A DNA stretch of 64,000 bases from Aphelenchoides besseyi (taxonomy: Eukaryota > Nematoda > Chromadorea > Rhabditida > Aphelenchoididae), in assembly GCA_024699855.1 (NCBI GenBank), contig JAMPIQ010000003.1, forward strand, positions 1,116,001-1,180,000, read 5' to 3'. The notes beneath the pieces are model-generated. The model did not search any database, was not told the origin of the DNA, and worked only from the letters and a program-made list of their open reading frames with translations. Numbering within the stretch: the first letter of the stretch is position 1; each line of letters begins with the position of its first letter. Below are positions 55,855 to 64,000 of this stretch, in pieces. A program made the translations under genes and the position numbers.

Positions 55855-57855
55855 ATGTCTCTTTCATTCTCTTTTCTTGATCGGTACAAACCAGTTGCTC
55901 ATTTTGCCGCTCGAATGGATTTCACAGAAATCTCCGATTTAGACTCTACGATTCGTGAGTTTCCACCCGTTGATTTGGACGAAGAACGTCGTCGTCGCGC
56001 CTGCCGTTATTATGCGTATCGTTTACACGAAGTTCGCAAGTGAGTTGCAATTCAATTCTGAGAAGTTCTCTTCGCACTTCAGCTGGATGGTCGAATGTTT
56101 GCCGAACGAGCAGATTCCTGCGGCTTTCGATTTGGATCAGAAACTGCATGATGGTGTTCTTCTCGCCAAGTTGGTCAATCGATTTGATCCGAATCGTGCA
56201 CCAACCACCAAAATCTTCAAATCCGATGGCCGTCATCAGTATCGTCAAACTGACAACATAAACCTGTGGCGTCAATTCTGTTTGTCTTACGATCTGATGA
56301 CCGTAAGCTCGAACGACTGAACAGATGAGAGATCGACAATTTCAGACGATTCTTCCCGATTCGCATGACGTCTATGTCGGTCGAAATGCTCGAACCATCT
56401 TTGCACTTAGTGCTTTGGCTCATCGGTTGTTTCAGCTGCGAAAAGCACCACCGATTCGTGAGCAAACTGGAAACGTGAAGTTGACTAGTAAGTTTCCGGT
56501 GCTGATTTAACTCTTCAAACTTGTGTTCCAGACGAAGATTACGAGCGTTTGCAACAGCAAATCAAAAACTCGGGATGCTCATTTGCTTCAGTCGCCGACC
56601 ATCCAACGGTCAAACAACCGGCAATCGAAAGCGTAGAATCGTTTTTGGTTCAAATCAAAAAGTCGATTGCTACTGGAAATGCCGAAGAATTCAAACGCAT
56701 TCTTTCGACTGATCATCACGTTTTGCACGTCGACGACTCTCTTCTGAACGACTACTGGGTGACAGTTAAGGCAAGCGATAATTTGACTTTTGACCAACTG
56801 CAAGAAACAATCGTGATTGTGAATCGTCAAGTGGCGATTCAACGTCTTTGTTTTGCTTTGACTGAAGAGCCCAAAGATCTCAACGAAGTTTCTCATCAAA
56901 TCGCAGCTATGAACGTGGATGAAGGACGTGTTCTGGAGGCATGTTTGGGAATCTACGCTCATGAACTTTCTTCTCAACACAAAGCCAAGGGGCATCTGAA
57001 ACCAAAGGACGTGGAGCGTACAGTTTCCAGTAACGACAACCGGCCATCAAAAATTACTGATCTATTTGTTTAGTGATCAACGCTGCAGCTTCGGTGCGTG
57101 AAGCAACCCTCAGTCAGAATCCAACTCGGATCTACGATTCCTTGACTGCTCCAGCTCTCGAACTCAATCAGCTTCTTCATCCGACTGCTGCAAACAATTA
57201 CGCCGCAAAGATGATCAAAGCTTATCGCAGCGAAGGCACTTTATTGGTCTACGGTCAGAATTTGCGCGGTTTGATCGTCGAAGTGAACGAGAAACACGGT
57301 ACGTACAAGACGATAAACTTGTAGCTTCTGTTTTAGCGTTAAAGCGTATGATTCAAACCAAGGTCAAACAAATCCAACCGTCTGATGTTGCAGATGCTGG
57401 CAAAAGTAAGTACACAAACTACTTTCAATCAACTCGTTTTCAGCACTCAACGTTGCGGTTCTGCTTCGCAAATCGCTGGTCAACGATGGACCTTATCGCT
57501 CACTCAAACTGATCGGTTTGTTGCGTTATGTTCTTTACAGTCAACGTCACATCATTCGTAATGAATTGGAAAGCGAGTACCGAGATGTGTTGGTTGAACA
57601 TTACAAACAAATTGGAGCACCACTTCTGCACGGATCATTACTTAAACGTCTCATTTTGACCGTGAATGCAATGGTGGAGAACAAGAAGAAGTCGGAAGGT
57701 AAGATTAATGTCAAAACCTAAAGAACTTCTTGTTCAGAGCAATGGAAGCAAATCAAAAAGCTGATCGAATTGGCATCAAAAGCGGCTGATAATCGTGATT
57801 CGAACATCTGCCAAAAGATGTTGAGTCAAGCATATGAGGTTTTAGAAGACTTGTG
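55855..57855 (+). CDS. IQGAP-like protein with calponin-homology domain, truncated
   Basis: About 566 residues in eight exons: 55855-56039, 56083-56302, 56346-56487, 56532-57017, 57073-57298, 57337-57405, 57444-57698 and 57738-57855. Residues 40-200 form a calponin homology domain of the IQGAP type: ERRRRACRYYAY, WMVECLPNEQIP, LHDGVLLAKLVN, QTDNINLWRQFC and IFALSALAHRLFQL. The central 350 residues are helical. Full IQGAPs (1400-1700 residues) carry IQ motifs, a RasGAP-related domain and a C-terminus; none is here, and the frame ends at TGA 57853 followed by the converging ferroportin gene. Either a short paralogue or a gene whose 3' half was lost. It may bind actin but could not bind Cdc42 through a GRD. 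Confidence 0.8.
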
Positions 57856-57935
57856 ATTGCAGTCTTTGAATAAACACTATAACCGAGTTTATCTTTGTCT
57901 ATTTTCTAAACTAAATTGAACTGGTTCCAAACTGT

Positions 57936-59846
57936 TTAATGAGATTTCCGTGTTTTGAAAAAGTAAAAAACGTAAAATCCAAATCCGCTTAGAACGAAAA
58001 AAACCGAAACGATAATCAGAAGACCATAGGTGCGTGGATCGGGTAGTAGAATCGCCATGATGTCTTTGCCCAGAAAGAAAAACTGACAAAGAGCGTTTTC
58101 GACTCCAAAAACGCTGAGACGATCTTCCTCTCGAATCGCCTCCTGCATAATTTGCATTATCGCCAAATCCGTTATCCAAACACCTACAAGAAACCTCTTA
58201 CAGTTCAGTTGACGGCAATGGTAACCTATTCTCGCAAATGTCACCCCGATGAAATAGAAAACAATCGCCAACGGCGAACGAGTCAACCCGACTGAGTTCG
58301 GTGTTGTGGTCGTCAACAAGTGGGTGGAGTTGAAAGCCGCCGGACTGCTGACTGTGAATGCCGATTTAAATTCTGACCACCAGGAAGCGAAAGTGAACTC
58401 ATGAACATAACCGGAGGGATCGAAAAGTGATCCGGGAAGAAAAATGGAGACAATGCAAAAAGCCAAAAAGACTTGTTGAATCTGTAAAACGTTTCAGTTT
58501 GTAGACCAAAGAACTTACAGTTAAGCCAAAGATCCCTGTCCATTTAACCCCAATCCTTTTCTCCAGAAACGAGTAGGCCAACACCCCAACAACACCCAAC
58601 AATGCAGCCGCACTTTTGAACCAACCGAGAAGAATATCCGATAGTCCGTAGGCTTTACCGTAGCTAATTGAAAGCTGAAGACAGCGGAATTATTTGGCTA
58701 AACAACAAACTCACTCCATCGAAACCCAAGACGGTCATGAACATTAAAGCCAAACAGATTCCCGCCGAAAAGACCTCCTGATTCCAAAATGTCAAACTGA
58801 TTCGTTTCAACCACTCCCACAAGTTTCTATCATTATGACCTACAGATGATTTTTTTGTCTCCACAGTTTCGTATTCTTCATGAACAGACGAGATTGTCGC
58901 TGTTGCTGCTGCATCGACGGTTGAGCTGATGCCTGTTGCTGTTCGTTGTCGATCACGACGCGAATGAAGTGCGGGAGTTTGATCGTAGATTCGCGCCAAT
59001 ATCACGTGTTCAACGATCCAACAAACAAAATTGGCACCGATGAAAACAAAACATGCCCAACGATAATCGTAAGCGAGAATGTAGCTCGTCGTCAATGGAG
59101 CTACAATTTGCGCCGTTTGTTCGATCATGGTCATTGCAGCGTTTTTGTCTGAAGATCGATCAGAACTTTGAATCTTCGAACTCACTTGACAATCCTACGG
59201 TCTCTCCATTCATTCCCTCATACCGAGCCATTACCACAATCCAATCTTTTGTGAACGACAGTTTCTCTCCTTCTCCCGCGCATTTCGAAAACGCACAAAA
59301 CACAATCGACAACATCAAACTGATCACGTAAAGCACCTGGTTTTTAGTAGAAACTGTCAAACAACCCACTGGAAATCAATTGAAAACATGAATTCTGAGA
59401 CACGCTGAAAACTGATCATCCCAAATCTCGAACTTTGATTTTCAGTGCGTGTCTAAGATTCCATGTCCAACCTAAAAAAAGAGCCGAAACAACAATAGCA
59501 AGATTGTTCAACGCCAAAACCGTCAAAGTTCCTGAGAAGACGAAATAAGTGTCTTTGAGCGTCAGAAACCTTTTCGCCTGTTGTACTTGTCCATCCATTT
59601 CCAAACGTAGGCAGACAGGAACATTACGAAGAAGCCTTCGGTCAGCTGATAAATTCCCACTAGTCGCATACTTCCGAGTTCCTCGAGAATAAAAAGAACG
59701 GCAAATAACCACAGATTGTCGCCAACATTCGAAGCGACATAAGCGACATAGAACCATGCAAACTTTTGCGATGGTCTAAAATACGTGAACCGAGATCGAA
59801 TGCAATTAACTTACAATGCACGATGAATAGAATCAATGGCCGTCAT
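57936..59846 (-). CDS. Ferroportin (SLC40A1 family) iron exporter
   Basis: About 524 residues in eight exons: 59846-59815, 59775-59570, 59531-59472, 59368-59186, 59148-58715, 58674-58519, 58481-58226 and 58183-57936; all phases agree. About ten to twelve membrane helices in MFS layout. Family signatures: the N-terminal half YVASNVGDNLWLFAVLF, the KDWIVV motif (ferroportin RDWIVVVAG), IEQTAQIVAPL, TPALHSRR, and FSAGICLALMFMTVLGFD, then LLPDPRTYGLL near the end. Exports ferrous iron across the plasma membrane. The long cytosolic loop (HSRRDRQ to KRISLT) is Ala/Thr-rich. Intron 3 (59471-59369) is longer than its neighbours but needed for frame. Its stop is about 80 bp from the converging IQGAP-like gene. 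Confidence 0.93.
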
Positions 59847-60415
59847 TTCCGACGTTCAGTTACAAAACGAAAAGGTTTGTGACCTCAAGTACTTGTTCGT
59901 AGCCGCTGATAAGCCCGACTGATAATCACGTGCTGCTTTCCGCAACTTCTGTACTTTGTATTAGACCTCCATCAGAATTCTTTGTTACACCACGTTTTTC
60001 AGAGTATTCATTAGAAGAATTGAACTTAAAATTAATTCTGTCAAGAATAGAATGGTAGTTATTGGACTCGAAGAGAACTCAACTGATCATTGCAGCAAAA
60101 ACATTTCTCTTCTCACTGCTTTTTTCAAGCTATTTGTTTAACGAGTTTGATGTGGCCCGCAATGTTTCGTTTTTCTTTTGATGTTCGGATTCGGCAATGC
60201 CATCAGTTGATTGTTCGATACTCCTATTCATTGAGTAGTTTACAACGATGAAATGGAGTTCACCTGTATAGAAACTCAGAAGTGTCTATTCTAGTACAAT
60301 AGAATGAGTCGTCTTTATCTTTCAAGTCATTCTGTTGCTACTCGATGGTTTGTCTATTGGTGGCTATTTGGTTGATTACAACATTTGAGAGTAGGTGCCA
60401 ATTTCGTTTCGTATA
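59847..60415. other. Intergenic, ends in TA target site
   Basis: AT-rich upstream region of ferroportin. The last two bases (60414-60415) are the left TA duplication of the Tc1 element. Confidence 0.5.
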
Positions 60416-61932
60416 CAGTGCTGGCCAAAAGTTTTGGGACAGCAGGTATCTAGAAATCCACTAGACCGTTTCGCGTCTTTTTTTCGATACAGATCCTGCG
60501 ACCGAATTCTAACATTATTGCCGCAAAAAGTTTGCAAACAAGCGAGAAATTGAAAAAATTTATGTGAACAGTCGAAAATTGCCTGGACAAAAGTTTTGGG
60601 ACAGGGAAGAAAATCGATTGCAATTACATTTCTTCACATTGAAATTTGGCCTGATTTTTTCTTGGCGTTGACTGGCAAAGTCATCAATTTTTCTTGCTTT
60701 ACCAAAATGTTGACCGACCAAGAAATTGCGAAGATCCGTCAACTCTACGACCGTCTCAAGTCCTATCGAGAAGTTGCCAATAAACTCGGACATTCGAAGA
60801 ACACAATCATGAGCGTGATCAAACAACAACCGCGTAAGCCCATGGGTCGTCCAAAAAATACACTGATCGCCTTTGCCGTTGGATTGAACGTCATGTGATC
60901 TCCGAACTCCGCTCCAATCACCTTGTCACTTCGCGTACCATCAAGGAAAATTTGGAGCTGGATGTGAGCCGCCGAACAATTCGACGATGGTTAAACCGTG
61001 ACAACATCTTCTATCATCTGATCAAAAAGAAACTTCCGTTGACTTTGACGCATCGTCAAAATCGCCTTAACTTTTCCCGTCGTCACCTAATTGCTGGCAC
61101 GGACTTTTCAACTTGGATCTTCTCCGATGAGAAACGATTTTGTTTAGATGGCCCTGATAATTTTGGATCATACGAAACCGAGGATGTTAATTTGGAGCGC
61201 ATTAAACGCCAAATGGGCGGCGGATCAGTTATGATACTTGGTGCAATTTCATCTACCGGCAAACTCTTGATTACGGTGAGTTTTTTTGGACCATCTATTC
61301 AAAATTTATAAACACGGGTCTTTGCTTTTAGGAGTGCAAGAGCAAGTACAAGGCGACTGATTATCTCTCCGACCTTAAAACGACGTTTATCCCATGGGCC
61401 AAGAAAGAAATGAAGAACAAGAAGTGGGTTTGGCAACAAGATCGCGCCCCAATTCATACCGCCCACGTTGTTTCCGCCTACTTTCACGATCAGAACATCA
61501 CCACTGCTGACTGGCCGTCACGTAGTCCCGATTTGAGTCCGATTGAAAATGTATGGAAGCTGATGGAAGACGTAATCTACAAGAAAGGCCAGTACAACAC
61601 AAAAGCTCAACTTCTGGCCGCCATCAAACGATCCACGCAGAAAATCAAATCCGAAACGATTAAGCAACTCTTTCTCGGTATGAACAAACGTCTCTTGGAG
61701 GTGGTCGAAGCAAAAGGTGGTCAAATTTGAACGATTTTCTTCCCTGTCCCAAAACTTTTGTCCAGGCAATTTTCGACTGTTCACATAAATTTTTTCAATT
61801 TCTCGCTTGTTTGCAAACTTTTTGCGGCAATAATGTTAGAATTCGGTCGCAGGATCTGTACCGAAAAAAAGACGCCAAACGGTCTAATGGATTTCTAGAT
61901 ACCTGCTGTCCCAAAACTTTTGGCCAGCACTG
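60416..61932 (+). mobile_element. Tc1-type DNA transposon
   Basis: 1517 bp. Terminal inverted repeats of about 190 bp start CAGTGCTGGCCAAAAG and end CTTTTGGCCAGCACTG, with a TA duplication on each side (60414-60415 and 61933-61934). The arms differ at only a few positions. It contains one interrupted transposase gene. The unusually long arms contain an internal repeat of AAAACTTTTG-type sequence near each inner end (CAAAAGTTTTGGGACAGGG). Confidence 0.95.
60707..61730 (+). pseudogene. Tc1 transposase, one-base frameshift
   Basis: ATG 60707 begins LTDQEIAKIRQLYD, a helix-turn-helix DNA-binding region ending at KPMGRPK (GRPR-like hook). The frame then breaks at a run of six A (60857-60862): one more A would restore it. 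The catalytic part continues from about 60870: LNRDNIFYHL, FSDEKRF (first Asp), WQQDRAPIHTA (second Asp) and LSPIENVWKL (Glu), with 34 residues between Asp and Glu: DD34E. A 57 bp GT-AG intron (61276-61332) splits the catalytic domain. Ends KAKGGQI at TGA 61730. If the frameshift is real this copy is non-autonomous. Confidence 0.9.
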
Positions 61933-64000
61933 TACTTTGCTTTCTTGAGCAAAAAATACCGAAAACATGGAGTGGAAATTAAAGCCGTTGAGTCGGCCGT
62001 TTAGTTTACATTTACGATTTCCTTCGGTTGAACTCAATCGCCATGTTGTTTAATGAACTTTGTAGCATGAATGTCGCCGGTTAATAAAAATCCACAAGTT
62101 GAACTATGTGGCTGCACTCTGTGATCTTCCCACTGTTTCTTCAATTCGCTCAAAAAAGTTGTTTGAGCAAAAAGAACTTCCAAGAAGAGATTTCCGTGTT
62201 TTGATAGCTTTCTGGATTTGCATTGGTTGATCACTTCTATGCAGACTTCGAAGCTCCTCATTCACGCGCTAAACAAATGGATCTTCCAAGTGTTCAGATG
62301 GTGATTGGAGATATTGCAGACAGCGATCGTCGTTGAGCAAAGACGGAAATTATTCGCAATTTCGAATTGAATTTCAAGTGCCACAAATTTTCGCACGTCG
62401 AAAAGAATTTTCGTTGTTGCTCGTCGGACAGAAACTCATTTGAAAGTCTGAGAAGCAACGAAACGACTAGCAACATCACGTATGCAAACGAACAACAAAA
62501 AAGCTTTTTTGGATTGTCGTTACATCCGACTACCTTGGTGTGCCTTCCCTTCTGAAGCTTCGCAATTCGACCGTCATGTGAATCGCCTCGGAACAGCTCC
62601 TTCGTAATCCACTTCCATTTGTTTGATTGATCCTCTCACATCGTGTGTTACAGAGAGAAAAGTCATTAATTTTGCGCCCATTGAATAATCCGATCAATTG
62701 GATTCTGCCGTCTGTTACACTTCAGAAATTGGATTCTCTCCAACGAACACACGAAGAATTGCGCAATTTTGGCGATGAAAAGAAGTCTGTTGGTGAATGT
62801 GACAATGAAATTCCAATTATCTTTCTTTTGACTCGAAAATCCAATTGACCGGATTGCTGTCTTCTCGTTTATTCGCATTTTTCAGTAATAAATCGCCTTC
62901 GCCAAAGTTAATTCGCTGCAATCGGCTCACTAGGCGCGTTGTTGACCTTTGGAATTACGTTTTGGGTCGAGCTAAATGGTCGAGATTTATCGTGAGTTAA
63001 GACACGACGGACTTTCGTGCGATCGTCCATTCGAGCATTTTAAATGTGAAAAGATCGAATTCGCTTTGTCGAGTCAATTCCGAATACAAAAGCGACCAAA
63101 TTCTTGTGTTTGGGTCACTCGAAGTGGACAACAAAGAGCGACACCGCGCCAGAGTAAAGACGATCGAGTGGAAGGGGGAACTGAGTGGTCGTTTGTTTTG
63201 TTATAAAACGACACGACGCAAAGATTCGAGTAAATACACTCAACGAAATTTGAAGTGTACTTTGAAGTTAATTCACGACCTTCGAACAGTCAAATTGGCA
63301 CAGAAACTCGAGGGCTATCAGATCATCTGACAGTCGTATTTCATTCCGTTGCCTTTCTGTACCTGTCGGCACCGCTCAATATAGTCGCGCAGTCCATCGG
63401 ACCCACAAGATTAGCGGTCCATGCATCCCTCGTGGTGGTCGTTTTGCTCGGATGATCGTCGTTTTGTTGGCCAGAACATTGCGAATGAAAACAAAGAAGT
63501 TAATTCAGTTTCCAGTTACGATCTATTTCGTGTATTCATCTCATAATAATCAATCGTGCGAGCTGGTACGAAGCGAAAGAAGAAGGTCGAAGTGGTCCGC
63601 CTTTTTCGTCTCTTACTCCCAAAAATTTTTGCTCCCTCAGCGCGACGCAAAACGCGGGCTCGTTCGTTTTACAGTCGCGATCGGTATTTTTGGGTGGAGA
63701 CGACCGCGGCGTGGTCGGTGAAAGAGATCGTGCAGCGTCGCACGCAAAGAAAAAGAGCGTGTGGTCAAAAGCGTTTTTCGATCGAACTTTTCTTGCGCTT
63801 CCGTTTTGATTTTTACGTTTTTTCCTCTCGATGGCTCGTGAGGAAACGTTTTTGTTGTGAGTCGATTTTTGTTCGTCCAAAAAACTCGGTTGTTAAGCCG
63901 GGGATTTGGAAACGGGAAGAGTTTCGCGAAAAAGAGACCGTTCGACTGCCGAGTTTCTTGTGTGGTTCCGGGATTGCTTCTATGAATAACACAGAGGCCA
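61933..64000. other. No supported gene; right part CGA/TCG-rich
   Basis: The left part holds a minus-strand open frame (62034-62261) and plus-strand frames (62367-62555; 62627-62848, ending PIIFLLTRKSN after an acceptor-like ttacag) that could be exons of unrecognised or decayed genes. From about 62.9 kb the composition changes to that of the first 9 kb, with overlapping Arg/Ser-rich frames on both strands. No RNA gene seen. Confidence 0.4.

Noticed and set aside
1..64000. CRISPR arrays, operons with ribosome-binding sites, prophage or other prokaryotic features
   Set aside because: The window is intron-rich eukaryotic DNA with nuclear tRNAs and metazoan gene families; no such signals were seen.

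Overview
This window is genomic DNA of a eukaryote, almost certainly a nematode. Genes are split by many short introns (mostly 35-60 bp, GT-AG, one likely GC-AG). Several start codons sit just downstream of an unpaired splice-acceptor-like motif, as expected for spliced-leader trans-splicing. Nematode-flavoured families are present: a FAR-like secreted protein, a DUF1647-type protein, three TTBK-like casein kinases, an ShKT protein and an RTE retrotransposon. Exon models below were built by eye from reading frame, splice sites and family similarity; none has transcript support.

Layout. 1-8.95 kb: no gene I can support; CGA/TCG-rich, unlike the rest, with a similar block at 62.9-64 kb. 8.95-22.7 kb: hypothetical protein (-), vWA protein (-), FAR-like secreted protein (+), TTBK-like pseudokinase (-), several small secreted proteins (+), C2H2 protein (+), intron-containing histone H2A with an in-frame stop (+), C2H2/AT-hook protein (-). 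23.3-26.8 kb: decayed non-LTR retrotransposon, split by a 1.27 kb element with 343 bp inverted arms. 27.3-35 kb: TTBK-like kinase (-), GNAT acyltransferase (+), tRNA-Thr and tRNA-Leu (-), Lys-rich protein (-), a second inverted-arm element and a DUF1647 protein (-). 37.5-43.1 kb: small secreted protein (-), four-TM protein (+), ShKT/Lys-rich repeat protein (+), SDR dehydrogenase (-). 43.7-52.2 kb: coiled-coil protein (-), NCKAP1/HEM of the WAVE complex (+), bHLH-like protein (+), small membrane peptide (-), TTBK-like kinase (+). 52.5-55.7 kb: apparently full-length RTE retrotransposon (-) with a 13 bp target-site duplication. 55.9-59.8 kb: truncated IQGAP-like protein (+) and ferroportin (-). 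60.4-61.9 kb: Tc1-type transposon (+).

The genes do not form one pathway. NCKAP1 and the IQGAP-like protein are both linked to actin control downstream of Rac/Cdc42, and ferroportin exports iron. The most unusual structures are the two related long-inverted-repeat elements whose arms carry tRNA-Ser/Leu-like sequence, one of which also holds an exon-like open frame. Several gene models carry single-base lesions (H2A, Tc1 transposase, RTE ORF, ShKT repeat gene, one kinase); each may be real decay or an assembly error.
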